64,000 bases of DNA from Acidimicrobiaceae bacterium (GTDB lineage: Bacteria; Actinomycetota; Acidimicrobiia; Acidimicrobiales; Aldehydirespiratoraceae): the NCBI GenBank assembly GCA_028819005.1, contig JAPPMP010000046.1, positions 21,735 to 85,734 of the forward strand, read 5' to 3'. Every line of letters starts with the position of its first letter. Position 1 is the stretch's first letter. Made by a program: the position numbers and the translations under genes. Below the pieces are notes generated by a model. That model made no database searches. It had not been told where the DNA came from and saw only the letters and a program-made list of their open reading frames with translations. Shown here piece by piece: positions 37,724-47,490 of this stretch.

Positions 37724-37742
37724 GCGCAGCGACAGGAGCGGG
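37699..37742 (+). repeat. Dispersed GAGCGGCCC/GTGAGCGCAGCGA repeat copy at the fbiC 3' end
   Basis: GGCCGTGGCCCGAGCGGCCCCGTGAGCGCAGCGACAGGAGCGG; close match to the unit at 504-599; includes the fbiC stop codon. Confidence 0.8.
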
Positions 37743-37768
37743 CAACTAGAAGTCTGGGGCGCGCAGGA

Positions 37769-37972
37769 TCAGAAAACCCCTTCGTCGGGCTCACGCAGAA
37801 GGTGTATCGCTTTCTCCACAGCGCGCCTGGCTCGGGTGAGGCGCTTCTCGTCGACGGGCAGTTCCCGGCCGCCGGCGTCTATCGATTCCCGCAGGCGAAC
37901 GATCGCGAGATCCGCCAGTTCCTCGGCGATGGCCTCAAGCCGGTTTCTAATCTCATCGAACTCCTGAGCCAT
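37769..37972 (-). CDS. Small helical hypothetical protein
   Basis: MAQEFDEIRNRLEAIAEELADLAIVRLRESIDAGGRELPVDEKRLTRARRAVEKAIHLL. Confidence 0.65.
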   Translation of the reverse strand: MAQEFDEIRNRLEAIAEELADLAIVRLRESIDAGGRELPVDEKRLTRARRAVEKAIHLLREPDEGVF

Positions 37973-38043
37973 GGCCCGTACCGTATCTTTGGAAGCCGCG
38001 CGGCGGGTTCGCGATCTGCACAATCGGCGTTACCGTCGTGGCA

Positions 38044-38790
38044 ATGGAGGCGCCGGATCTTCGCGAGTGGGTCAGTTTCGACGACGCGGACGGCACCACG
38101 TGGCACTTTGACGTCACTTTCCTGACCAGCAATTACGGCTGCATCTACGGAAAGGGCTGCCCCGGGGTGCTCACCGAGTTCGCTCCCGAGTACGAACACG
38201 GCTGTTGCACCTACGGAGCGCATTTCGTCAGCGATGCGGACCGAGACGCGGTCGAAGCCCGGATTGCCCGGCTGTCAGCCGACGAGTGGCAGTTGTCTGA
38301 ACAGGCAGCGGAAATGGGCGGCGCCATTTGCACCAACGACGACGGAGACACAGTCACCCAGATGTTCGATGATGCATGCATATTGTTGAATCGTCCCGGA
38401 TTTGCCAAGGGCGCGGGCTGCGCGCTCCATCAAGCCGCGGTCGCCCGAGGCGAACGCCCCATCGACTGGAAGCCCGACGTTTGCTGGCAGGTTCCTCTCC
38501 GCTACGACGCGCACACTGATGACAACGGCCATGTCAACCACGTGTTGCGGGAGTGGAAGCGGCGCGACTGGGGTGAGGGGGGCGCCGAGTTCGCCTGGTG
38601 GTGTACCGATGACCCGCTGGCGTTTCGAGAAGACCGTCCTGTTTGGAGGAGCCTGCGAAGCGAGATTGTCGAACTGGCCGGTTCCGAGCCGTACGAACGG
38701 CTGGTCGACTACATAAAGGCCCGTGAGCAGGACGATGTCGGCACTAGAGTGTTCCTGCCCCATCCGCAGGTTCGCCGACGCCGGCAGTAG
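38044..38790 (+). CDS. Cysteine-rich conserved hypothetical protein
   Basis: SNYGCIYGKGCPGV...EHGCCTYGAHF...GAGCALHQAAVARGERPIDWKPDVCWQVPL; possible metal-binding. Confidence 0.75.
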   Translation: MEAPDLREWVSFDDADGTTWHFDVTFLTSNYGCIYGKGCPGVLTEFAPEYEHGCCTYGAHFVSDADRDAVEARIARLSADEWQLSEQAAEMGGAICTNDDGDTVTQMFDDACILLNRPGFAKGAGCALHQAAVARGERPIDWKPDVCWQVPLRYDAHTDDNGHVNHVLREWKRRDWGEGGAEFAWWCTDDPLAFREDRPVWRSLRSEIVELAGSEPYERLVDYIKAREQDDVGTRVFLPHPQVRRRRQ

Positions 38791-38811
38791 CGGCGCAATG
38801 AAAGAGAGTTC

Positions 38812-40506
38812 GTGAAGAAGTACCTGGGTTCTGTGGTTGCGGGGCAGGATGTCCGACTCCTCGGCGCATCGGTCGCGATCGGCGTGATCGTCGCGGTGGT
38901 GGTCGCCCTGTTCGAAACGCTGACCGAGTCAGTGCTGCTCCATTGGCTGTTCGATCAATCACTCGTTGTCCTGGTGACGGCCCCCGTGGTCGGCATCCTC
39001 GTCGCCAACGCCGTGCTTGTTTGGATCGGTCGGGGAACCAGCGGAGCAACCTCCGACGAGTACATCCGGGCCTTCCACGAGCGGCACCCCCGTCTGCCGA
39101 TCATCCATCTTCCCGGCAAGTTGTTGGCCGGTGTCGCAACCATCGGCATGGGCGGGGCCGTCGGCATGGAGGGCCCCTCGATCTACGCCGGGTCTTCAAT
39201 CGGACTTTGGGTCCATGAGAAGACCGGTTCCTTCCTACGACGCGACAAGGCCCGACTGCTGCTCACTGCCGGGGCAGCCGCGGGTATAGCAGCGGTCTTC
39301 AAAGCCCCTGCCACGGGGGTGATCTTTGCGATGGAGGCTCCCTATCGCGAAGACGTCACACCACAAGCCCTGTTGCCGTCGTTGCTGGCCTCCGCAGCCG
39401 GCTATGTCACCTTCGTTTCCCTGGTTGGAACCGAGCCGGTCGTCCCGTTCCTGGCAGGAGGCGGTGCTATCAGCGGCGAGGCCGCCCGTTCAGTGTTCGG
39501 AGTCGATCTGATCGACCTGGCGGGCGCGTTGGCGTTGGGAATTGCAGCCGGTCTTGGCGGTCGCGGGTTCGCCTGGCTGGTCCGGCGCAGCAAAGCCGGA
39601 GCCAAGCGGTGCTCGTTGTCGAAGAGGCTGCTCTTCGGCGGCGTCGGCTTGGCGTTGTTGGCATGGGCAGCGGAGGTGGTTTTCGAGTCCCCGCTCACGC
39701 TCGGCCCCGGCACCGAAGCGATGGCTTGGGTGGTGGGTGATCGAGGTCTGGGCCTGATCGCGTTGTTGTTCGGCCTGCGTATGGCCGCAACCATCACGAC
39801 TGTCTTCGCCGGCGGCGTGGGTGGTTTGTTCATTCCTCTGGCCGCCCTGGGGGTGGTGCTCGGCGAGTTCGTAGGCCAGGCCATCGGCAAGGACGAGACG
39901 ACCCTGTATCCGATCTTGGGTCTGGCGGCGTTCCTGGGCGCCGGGTATCGCGCGCCGATCGCGGCGGTGATGTTCGTGGCTGAGTCGACCGGTGGCGTCG
40001 GCAGCTTCGTGGTTCCGGCGCTCGTCGCGGCCGCGGTCAGCCAAGTCGTGGCGGGCCCGTCCTCGGTGGCGGACTATCAGCGCTCGGTTCGCCTCGGCCA
40101 CCTCGAACGGCGGTTCACGCTTCCGCTCACATCGATCCTCTCGACCGATGTGATGACGGTCCCTCCCGACGCCACCGTCTCGGAGTTCGTGTATTTCCAT
40201 GTTCTGGGGCGCCGCGAACGCGTGGTCCCGGTTGTTGAGGGCGGACGTTTCTTGGGGCTTGCCCGCCTCGACGACATCTCAGAACTCGATCGTGGAGAAT
40301 GGGAGGAGACAGCGATCGGCGACCAGATGGCCACTGACCTGCCGGTGGGTCAACCTTCGTGGACCCTGCGCGACGCCGTAGCGGCCATGGGGGAAGCCCG
40401 GATCGACATTCTGGCGGTGACCGACGCCAGCGGCGCGTTCATCGGTGTGGTGACCGAGGACGACATCTTGAAACTTGACGAGATCCTCGACGAGACAGGC
40501 AACTGA
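38812..40506 (+). CDS. ClC-type chloride channel/transporter with C-terminal CBS pair
   Basis: GGAVGMEGPSIYAGSSIGLWV (GxxxGxEGP), GGVGGLFIPLAALGVVLGEFVGQ, LGAGYRAPIAAVMFVAE, CBS-like TVSEFVYFHVLGRRERVVPVVE. Confidence 0.95.
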   Translation: MKKYLGSVVAGQDVRLLGASVAIGVIVAVVVALFETLTESVLLHWLFDQSLVVLVTAPVVGILVANAVLVWIGRGTSGATSDEYIRAFHERHPRLPIIHLPGKLLAGVATIGMGGAVGMEGPSIYAGSSIGLWVHEKTGSFLRRDKARLLLTAGAAAGIAAVFKAPATGVIFAMEAPYREDVTPQALLPSLLASAAGYVTFVSLVGTEPVVPFLAGGGAISGEAARSVFGVDLIDLAGALALGIAAGLGGRGFAWLVRRSKAGAKRCSLSKRLLFGGVGLALLAWAAEVVFESPLTLGPGTEAMAWVVGDRGLGLIALLFGLRMAATITTVFAGGVGGLFIPLAALGVVLGEFVGQAIGKDETTLYPILGLAAFLGAGYRAPIAAVMFVAESTGGVGSFVVPALVAAAVSQVVAGPSSVADYQRSVRLGHLERRFTLPLTSILSTDVMTVPPDATVSEFVYFHVLGRRERVVPVVEGGRFLGLARLDDISELDRGEWEETAIGDQMATDLPVGQPSWTLRDAVAAMGEARIDILAVTDASGAFIGVVTEDDILKLDEILDETGN

Positions 40507-40536
40507 GCGGGCGCGTCCATGCCGAAGGTCGGTCGG

Positions 40537-40779
40537 CTATTCGCCGCGTCGTGAGGAGTCCCCCACGGGAGTGTCATCGGCGTCGTCCGCGAACTCATCA
40601 GCCCAAGCCAGATGCTCAGGTTTCAGCAGTTCGCCGCCGTCGTCATTGAGATCTTCGAGCAGTCGATCAAAGTCGCCATCGTGTGAGCGTTTCAACTCAC
40701 GGGCTTCCTCGTAACGCCTGTGTCGCCCCTTTTTCACTTTGCGAGCTCCAGTTTGACGGTGCTGACGGTGACCTCGCAT
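40537..40779 (-). CDS. Small charged hypothetical protein
   Basis: 80 aa; basic N-terminus, acidic C-terminus; sits directly after rnd on the same strand. Confidence 0.55.
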   Translation of the reverse strand: MRGHRQHRQTGARKVKKGRHRRYEEARELKRSHDGDFDRLLEDLNDDGGELLKPEHLAWADEFADDADDTPVGDSSRRGE

Positions 40780-40837
40780 TGTATCGGTTCATCGCAGGAA
40801 TCCGAAGCGAGAATACACTTTGCTGCAACTTAATTGC

Positions 40838-41998
40838 TCACGCAATCGGCTGACTTGATCGTTTTTCCAGCACGACTACGTCATTGTCGAACGCCAGTGA
40901 GGCGTTCCCGTCGACAAGGCTTCGAATGTGGTCGCCGACGAGTTTCGCCCTCCATCCCTGCGCGAGGCGGGGATCGTCGTCGCCGCGCAGGAAAGCCACC
41001 ACGTCTGCTCGTGTTGCCAACAGAGCCGGATCGAGTTCGTTGTCCCTTGCGACTTGGGCTATCCACGCGATGGCCAGCGTGACCGCTGGACGATAGTCCT
41101 TGGCGTCAGCATTGCGCTTCGGGGCCCGGGGTGGTCGCCAACCTGATTCGAGGCCCTCCTTCACCGTCTTGAGGACTTCGACGCCCTGCTGCCCATTGGC
41201 CATCCCGCGGTCTATGCCGCGGATCTTGCCGAGGGCCTTCCGGTTGGCCGGCATCGCCTGAGCGATTGAAGCGACGGCCAGGTCGGACAACACGAACCGA
41301 ACCGGCTGATTGAGCTCGGCCGCGCGACGCTCCCGCCAAGCTGCGATCGCGCGGACCACTGCCAGTGCTCGGCCCTTGAGGTGGCGGGCCTCTTTGATCC
41401 TGCTCCATGCTTCTTCGGGATCACGCGGGGCGCGATCGCGGCGCCGCATGACCTCGAACTCTGCTTCCGCCCATGAAATCCGATCACGAGCATGCAATTT
41501 CGAGGCGAGGCTGTCGTGTATCTCCAGCAGACGAGCGACGTCTGAGGCCGCATAGTCGTGCTGCGCGGCGCCGAGCGGGCGTTCGAGCCAGTCCGTGAAT
41601 CGGCTGTCCTTGGCCAGTGTCATCCCCAACTCGCATTCATGCAGGAAAGCGAGCGAGGGCGTTGAATGCCCGAGGAATCCTGCCGCGATCTGGGTGTCGA
41701 ACAGTCGCTTGGGAATGGCGCCGCAGCTTTGCTCCAACACCTCGAGGTCCTGGGTGGCAGCGTGGATGACAGCGAGGGCATCGCTGGCCATAAGCGTTTT
41801 CAAGGGTTTGAGGTCGATGGCCAGCGGATCGATGAGCACGATCTGGTCGTCCCAGGCGATCTGCACCAGCGCGACTCTGGGCCAGTAGCTCTGTTCTCGA
41901 TGAAATTCGGTGTCAAGGGCGTAGCGGTCCTGCTGACACAGGATCTCGACCGTGGCGTGCAGATCCTCGGAACGGTCGATGATCCGGTAATCGGGCAT
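40838..41998 (-). CDS. rnd: Ribonuclease D-like 3'-5' exonuclease with HRDC domain
   Basis: RYALDTEFHREQSYWPRVALVQIAWDDQIVLIDPLAIDL...HDYAASDVARLLEIHDSL; HRDC-like C-terminus. ATG at 41998. Confidence 0.92.
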   Translation of the reverse strand: MPDYRIIDRSEDLHATVEILCQQDRYALDTEFHREQSYWPRVALVQIAWDDQIVLIDPLAIDLKPLKTLMASDALAVIHAATQDLEVLEQSCGAIPKRLFDTQIAAGFLGHSTPSLAFLHECELGMTLAKDSRFTDWLERPLGAAQHDYAASDVARLLEIHDSLASKLHARDRISWAEAEFEVMRRRDRAPRDPEEAWSRIKEARHLKGRALAVVRAIAAWRERRAAELNQPVRFVLSDLAVASIAQAMPANRKALGKIRGIDRGMANGQQGVEVLKTVKEGLESGWRPPRAPKRNADAKDYRPAVTLAIAWIAQVARDNELDPALLATRADVVAFLRGDDDPRLAQGWRAKLVGDHIRSLVDGNASLAFDNDVVVLEKRSSQPIA

Positions 41999-42003
41999 GT
42001 GGC

Positions 42004-43005
42004 ATGCTAACCAACGCCCAAGAGATAGAGTTAGACCCCGTGCCAGAGCTGCCGCCACCGAACTGGTACACCGATCCGACAGACGAGTCGCAATACCGCT
42101 ATTGGGACGGTTCGGTCTGGACTGACCATTGCGCTCCCCGCTACGCCGAGGAGACAAGAGGTCGGCTGCGTTCTGTGGGCGCGCTGCTCAGGGACTCATT
42201 CGCGTTGATGTGCCGTCAGTGGCGGGGCAACACCGTGGCTGCGCTGGTGTGGGCCGCCGGGCAGATTCTGGTCGTGCTGCTGCTGCTCCTCAGCGTTGAT
42301 CGGATTCTGATGGGCGAGTTCGGCGAACTCTGGGATCGAGTCAATGAACCCGGTTTCGATCCGACAACACGCGAGAACGAGGCGTACTTCGAGTCGTTGG
42401 AATTCGACTTCTCTGTACTGAACTTCGTTCCAGCAGTCCTCGGCATGATGATCTCTTGGGTTGCGGGGAGTTTTTTCGCGGCGACTCCCGCGATCCTGGC
42501 CCTCGGCGACCTGCGGGAGAACCTCCCGCGACTGTCCAGCACGTTGCGGCAGGCGCTCAAGAGGGTCCCGCGAGTCATGGGGCTCCAATTCCAGTTCGCG
42601 CTGGTCGCAGTGGCGGCGCTGGCTCTCGTGGTGCTGGCTGCGCTCGTCTCGCCGTTCCTGCTCATCGTGTTGATTCCAGTTCTGTTGGCAGCAGTCGTCC
42701 TGTCGATACCGATCATCTACTTGGCGTATGTCGTTGCTTCAGCGGGTCCGCGGGAACTCTCGCTGCGCTACGTCATTCGCCTGGTCAGGGGTCGATTCTG
42801 GGGTGTGCTCGGACGGATCTCTGCGGTCGTGTTGATCGCCGTGGTGTTCAGCTTCGCAATCGGCGCGGTGTTGGGTCTGGCAACTTCGGCGTTGGGTGGG
42901 ATTTTGGCACAGGCCATAAGCCTGGGGGTCTCCGGCGTAGTCGGACTGTTGACCACAATCGCCTCGGCTATCGTCTACAGCGACTTGGGCGGCGAGTCGG
43001 AGTAG
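42004..43005 (+). CDS. DUF2510-containing multi-pass membrane protein
   Basis: PPPNWYTDPTDESQYRYWDGSVWTDH motif followed by several TM segments. Confidence 0.8.
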   Translation: MLTNAQEIELDPVPELPPPNWYTDPTDESQYRYWDGSVWTDHCAPRYAEETRGRLRSVGALLRDSFALMCRQWRGNTVAALVWAAGQILVVLLLLLSVDRILMGEFGELWDRVNEPGFDPTTRENEAYFESLEFDFSVLNFVPAVLGMMISWVAGSFFAATPAILALGDLRENLPRLSSTLRQALKRVPRVMGLQFQFALVAVAALALVVLAALVSPFLLIVLIPVLLAAVVLSIPIIYLAYVVASAGPRELSLRYVIRLVRGRFWGVLGRISAVVLIAVVFSFAIGAVLGLATSALGGILAQAISLGVSGVVGLLTTIASAIVYSDLGGESE

Positions 43006-43625
43006 CGCCTGGTTCTGTTGAACCCGTGAACCTGTTGACCCCCGCCGGGAAGATCGTCGGGATAGTCGGCGTCGTGGAACCAGCGCGGGTCGCCGCCGAG
43101 GAACTGCTTCACCCGGAGTTCGTCGACAGCGCGCCGAGGCGCCCGCTCGCCCGCTGCGAACGAGCGCTCCAGTTTCTCCAGTGCGCTTCTTCGCCAGACC
43201 GCGTGGAGCCATTCTGCCTGCCCGTTCACAACCGGCACCGACACGTCGGCCTCGCCGAGGGCCTGCCGCACCGCGGTGATCGCCTCGGCCGAAGGACGGG
43301 TCAAATCACAGGCCAACACCGCCGCCGTTTCAGCGGAGGTGTTCTGCAGGGCCGTGATGATTCCACCGAGCGGACCCTCCGAGGGCCAGGAATCCACTAC
43401 GTGTCGCAGACCCAGGCGCTGGACCCTCCGTGCGTCTCCGCCGACCACGATCACCGACGAAGCACCCGAGCCGTACAGCGCCGACGCCGCGCCTTGCAGC
43501 AGGGTTGTGTCGCCGATCTCGATGAACGCCTTGTCCGTGCCCATCCTCCGACTGGCGCCGCCGGCAAGCACGGCGCCATCGAAGACCGCAGAACACTCGC
43601 TCGAAATCACCTCGGAGGCGGCCAC
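42975..43625 (-). CDS. mobA: Molybdenum cofactor guanylyltransferase (MobA-like NTP transferase)
   Basis: GAVLAGGASRRMGTDKAFIEIGDTTLLQ, VLACDLTRPSAEAI, WLHAVWRRSALEKLE. Confidence 0.85.
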   Translation of the reverse strand: MAASEVISSECSAVFDGAVLAGGASRRMGTDKAFIEIGDTTLLQGAASALYGSGASSVIVVGGDARRVQRLGLRHVVDSWPSEGPLGGIITALQNTSAETAAVLACDLTRPSAEAITAVRQALGEADVSVPVVNGQAEWLHAVWRRSALEKLERSFAAGERAPRRAVDELRVKQFLGGDPRWFHDADYPDDLPGGGQQVHGFNRTRRYSDSPPKSL

Positions 43626-44029
43626 TCGGGGTCTAGTTGTCGCAGGAAGAGCGCACAGCGCTCGTCTTCATCGCTCTCGTCGATGAGGGCCGCCGAAGCT
43701 TGCAGACCCGCCAGCGAGCGCAGGAAACCACGGTTGGTCTCATGCCGCCACAGCACGTAGCCGCTCCCCCGCCAGCCGTTCGCCCTCAGGCGATCAAGAC
43801 CGCGGTGATAGCCGGTGCGGTAGGCGGCGTAGGCCAGCGCCGGATCGTCGAGCACGTCGCCCAGAGATGCCCAGGCAGCCAGCATTCGCGGCCAGCGGGC
43901 ACAGACACGCGCGATCGCAGCGAGCGGATCGGGGTCATTCTCTGCTGAAGCCAACGCCTCGAGCGCTTCTGGAGGTTCCGGGTCCAGAACGGTCTGAGAC
44001 GGGCCGGAGGACAGATGGACATCGCTCAT
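43607..44029 (-). CDS. DUF3151 family protein
   Basis: AYAAYRTGYHRGLDRLRANGWRGSGYVLWRHETNRGFLRSLAGL. Confidence 0.85.
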   Translation of the reverse strand: MSDVHLSSGPSQTVLDPEPPEALEALASAENDPDPLAAIARVCARWPRMLAAWASLGDVLDDPALAYAAYRTGYHRGLDRLRANGWRGSGYVLWRHETNRGFLRSLAGLQASAALIDESDEDERCALFLRQLDPEWPPPR

Positions 44030-44139
44030 GGACTGAGCCTACCGACCTGCGACACAGGTCGAGAACAGGAGTCAATGGACGGACTCCACCGACTGGGCAT
44101 GAAGATGCCACTGGAAAATATCATTTGCTGTGCTCCGTG

Positions 44140-44172
44140 AGCTTCCCCCCTAATCGTGGAGAGGGGGAACCT
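44140..44172. terminator. Hairpin TTCCCCC...GGGGGAA between DUF3151 and DUF222 genes
   Basis: CTTCCCCCCTAATCGTGGAGAGGGGGAAC has inverted C5/G5 arms. Confidence 0.4.
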
Positions 44173-44179
44173 CAGCGTC

Positions 44180-45439
44180 TCATATGGGGGGTTTGTGGTG
44201 GCGGTGGTGGTAGGAGCAGCGGGTGTCGGCGTTGGTGTGGGTGGTGGTGCCGCCGTGTTGCCATTCGGTGATGTGGTCGATTTCGCATAGTCGGGCCGGC
44301 CGGTCGCAGCCGGGGTGGCTGCAGGTTCGATCTCGGGCTTGGATTGCTTGACGTAGCGCCCCGGTGAACAGTCGGGTGGATCGTCCGAAGTCCAAGATCA
44401 CACCGGGTGATGCATAGACGAGCCGTCGGACGTGGCCTTTGAGGGCTTGTTCAACAGCTTGCGTGGGGGTGATCACCGTCCCGAGGTCGGTTTCACACAG
44501 CCGGTCGGTTTCACCTAGCCGGCCGGTTCGAGGCCCTGTGTTGGGTGTCGGGGTCAGGCCGAGGGTCGAGTTGAGGCCTTGGTCGAAGGCTGGTTTGTCC
44601 ATGTGGATGATCACCAACGGTTCGGGGGCTTTGGCGTCTTTGGGTGCGGCGGTGGCACGTCTTGCCATCTCAACGAGCGCGTCGGCGCGTCTTTGTGCCG
44701 GTGTGCGCCAGAGTTCGACGCTGTGTCTGTCGACATGGTCGTCTTGTGCGCGTTTGGCGTCGTTGTTGAACAGTTCAGCTTCGATACGGCACAAAGCACT
44801 GTGGAACTCTTCAAAGCCGATGGGGTCTAGCCATCCATCAAGACGACCCATCCCGTCGAAGGTCAGTGACGCGTGGAACTCACGGCGTTGTTCTTTGTAT
44901 GCGGCGTCGTGTTCGGCTGCGTCGGTGTCGATGAGGTGTTCCCAATACGACACCGCCTTGTCGAACGCCGCATAGCTGAGGGTGCGGGCATGGTCGCACA
45001 ACAACTCCTCAGCGTCGGCGAAACCGTCACGCACAGATGCTTCGGCCAACCGGCGTGCATGACACAGACTGATCTCGCCGCAACCTAAGGCCTCGGCCAC
45101 TAAAGGCATCGACCTCAAAGAACGCGCCAAAGCGACTGTCTGGTTGATCTCGGCACGGCGTATACGGGTGCGATGCGTCAACGCAGCACCGACGCTTCGA
45201 TAGCCCTCAACGGCCCAATCACCGCAGGTGTCATAGGCTGCAACGATCTGTGCTTCCAACGCCGCCAACTGTGCTTTCAGCTCAGCGACACGTACTGCTG
45301 AGTCAGCCAGAACCGCACCAGCCATAGCACCGTATTCGACCTTGGCGGCCAGACCTAGCGCGTCGGCGGCATCGTCGAGCTCGAAGACATGAAACGAGTC
45401 ACCGCTCACTGATTGTTGGGCTACCACTGATGATCTCAT
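44180..45439 (-). CDS. HNH endonuclease with DUF222 (13E12-repeat-family-like)
   Basis: N-terminal DUF222-type helical region; C-terminal CSHPGCDRPARLCEIDHITEWQHGGTTTHTNADTRCSYHHRHHK HNH motif. Confidence 0.93.
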   Translation of the reverse strand: MRSSVVAQQSVSGDSFHVFELDDAADALGLAAKVEYGAMAGAVLADSAVRVAELKAQLAALEAQIVAAYDTCGDWAVEGYRSVGAALTHRTRIRRAEINQTVALARSLRSMPLVAEALGCGEISLCHARRLAEASVRDGFADAEELLCDHARTLSYAAFDKAVSYWEHLIDTDAAEHDAAYKEQRREFHASLTFDGMGRLDGWLDPIGFEEFHSALCRIEAELFNNDAKRAQDDHVDRHSVELWRTPAQRRADALVEMARRATAAPKDAKAPEPLVIIHMDKPAFDQGLNSTLGLTPTPNTGPRTGRLGETDRLCETDLGTVITPTQAVEQALKGHVRRLVYASPGVILDFGRSTRLFTGALRQAIQARDRTCSHPGCDRPARLCEIDHITEWQHGGTTTHTNADTRCSYHHRHHKPPI

Positions 45440-45623
45440 TGATTCTCAATATATCAGAGCCATATGACAATACATTTGAAATATCAACGATTAATGAGGA
45501 TTATTAGCCGGTCAACACCCATCGCCTACGCCGACCCTGGCCCCGACACCCCCGACACCCTCTCAGGCGCGAAGCCCCCGAGTCCGGCCAAGGACACGGG
45601 AGCCGTTCCGGTAGCGTGATCGA

Positions 45624-45947
45624 ATGACGGCAGCGGCTCTACCGGATTGGCTCGAACCCCAGTTGGTGCGATGGCTGCTCATCGCGGCCATGGCGCTGGT
45701 CGCGCTCCTGCTCCTGCTCGTGGCGCGCTTCGTGCAGCGCCTGCTCGTCAAGCTCGTGCTGCTCGTGGTTCTTGTCGGCCTCGGCGTGTCGCTGTGGATT
45801 CAGCGCGCCGACCTTCAGGATTGCGCGCTCACCTGCGAATGCAGCCTCTACGGTCGGGAGGTGGTCATCCCCTTTGAGCAGCTTCCCGAGAACCTGCGGT
45901 CGCTCAACGACGACGGCGAAGCCTTCTGCCTGCAGAGAGCCGCCTGA
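45624..45947 (+). CDS. Small membrane protein with C-terminal Cys-containing tail
   Basis: 107 aa; strong double TM MALVALLLLLVARFVQRLLVKLVLLVVLVGLGVSLW. Confidence 0.65.
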   Translation: MTAAALPDWLEPQLVRWLLIAAMALVALLLLLVARFVQRLLVKLVLLVVLVGLGVSLWIQRADLQDCALTCECSLYGREVVIPFEQLPENLRSLNDDGEAFCLQRAA

Positions 45948-45949
45948 GA

Positions 45950-47380
45950 TTAGGGAACCCGTTCAATGCGCAGGACGTTCGTTGAGCGGCTGCGGCTGTC
46001 CGAGCCGGCGAGAACGCTGACCAGCTCGCCGGCTCGGATGTGGCCGGCGTCTTTGGCCAGGCGGATTGCTTCTCGAACCATCTCCTCGTTGCTGCCGCCC
46101 TTGGTGATCCGCATCGGGATCGTGCCCCAACTCAAGGTCAGCTGCTGCACGGTCGATTCGTTGATCGAGAAACCGAGAATCGTGGCCTCGGGCCTGAATC
46201 TGGCCATTGAGCGGACTGTGAAACCTGATCCTGAGATGCAGATGACACGATCGATCTCAAGTTCCTGGGTCGCCCGCCAGGCAGCCATCGTCATTGCGTC
46301 GGTCACCGACGCCGCTCCCCCGGAATTGTCGGTCATGCGCAGCTCAGCGAGCTGTTTGGCCCAACTCTCGTAGTCCATCGCCTCATCGGCCCGGGTGGCG
46401 ATACGACTCATCGTGCGGATGACGTTCGCTGGATCTGAACCGATCGCGGTCTCGCCCGAGAGCATCACTGCCGATGAACCGTCGAATACGGCGTTGGCGA
46501 CGTCGCTCGCTTCGGCTCTGGTCGGCGCAGGGCTGGTGAGCATGGATTCGAGCATTTGTGTGGCTGTGATAACCGGACGACCGCCGGCGATGCAGTCCTT
46601 GATTATCTCCTTCTGCAGATGCGGCAGATCCTCGAGGCTGCACTCGTTGCCAAGGTCTCCCCTTGCGACCATGATCGCGCCCGCTGCCTCGATGATCCCC
46701 GGCAGGTTCTCCACGGCGGCCCGCGTCTCGATTTTGGCGATCACGAGAGGACCTCGGGGGTGCGGTTCGGTTCCGACGCGCCTGATGTCGTGCGCTGAGC
46801 GGACAAAGCTGACCGCGACCATGTCGACTCCCAACTCCACGAACGCGTCGAGCGCGACGAAGTCGCTGGGGGTGGGCGTTGCCATCCGGAGCCGTTGTGA
46901 GGGCAGATGAACACCCGGTCTGCCCTGCAGCCTCCCGCCGTGAATGGCGGTGACAAGTAGTTTCTCGCTCGATATGTCGGTGATCTTGAGCACTGCTCCA
47001 CCGTCGCCGATGGTCAACTGGTCGCCCACTTCCAGGTCGTGGAGAAGGCCCTCGTAGTCGACCTCGATCACCGATTCGTTCGACGCGTCCTGTCCGACAC
47101 GGAGCTCAAGGGTGCTTCCGGTGGCGATGTCGGCGCCGTGCTCAGCGAATTTGGCGGCGCGCACCTTCGGGCCCGGCAGGTCGACGAGGATGCCCACCCG
47201 GACGCCCTCGTCCTCGGCGACTGCCCGGATGCGGCGAAACCGCTCTATCCCCTCGTCTACGGTGCCGTGCGCCAGTCCGATCCGCGCAACGTTCATTCCT
47301 GCGCGGATCATCTCTCGCAGAGTGGTCTCGTCCTCGGAAGCCGGGCCGATGGTGGCAACGATTTTCGTGCGTCGAAGCAT
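45950..47380 (-). CDS. pyk: Pyruvate kinase
   Basis: MLRRTKIVATIGPASEDETTLREMIRAGMNVARIGLAHG, IMVARGDLGNE, VITATQMLESMLTSPAPTRAEASDVANAVFDGSSAVMLSGETAIG. Confidence 0.96.
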   Translation of the reverse strand: MLRRTKIVATIGPASEDETTLREMIRAGMNVARIGLAHGTVDEGIERFRRIRAVAEDEGVRVGILVDLPGPKVRAAKFAEHGADIATGSTLELRVGQDASNESVIEVDYEGLLHDLEVGDQLTIGDGGAVLKITDISSEKLLVTAIHGGRLQGRPGVHLPSQRLRMATPTPSDFVALDAFVELGVDMVAVSFVRSAHDIRRVGTEPHPRGPLVIAKIETRAAVENLPGIIEAAGAIMVARGDLGNECSLEDLPHLQKEIIKDCIAGGRPVITATQMLESMLTSPAPTRAEASDVANAVFDGSSAVMLSGETAIGSDPANVIRTMSRIATRADEAMDYESWAKQLAELRMTDNSGGAASVTDAMTMAAWRATQELEIDRVICISGSGFTVRSMARFRPEATILGFSINESTVQQLTLSWGTIPMRITKGGSNEEMVREAIRLAKDAGHIRAGELVSVLAGSDSRSRSTNVLRIERVP

Positions 47381-47490
47381 CCCTGAACGCTACTAGCCGG
47401 GGCTGTCAGAACGTGTGACCTTTGCCCGCCTCTCCGGCCTTTTTCCCGACGAGAGGCAAAAGAGCGAGTTCATTCGATCGGGGTGAACTG

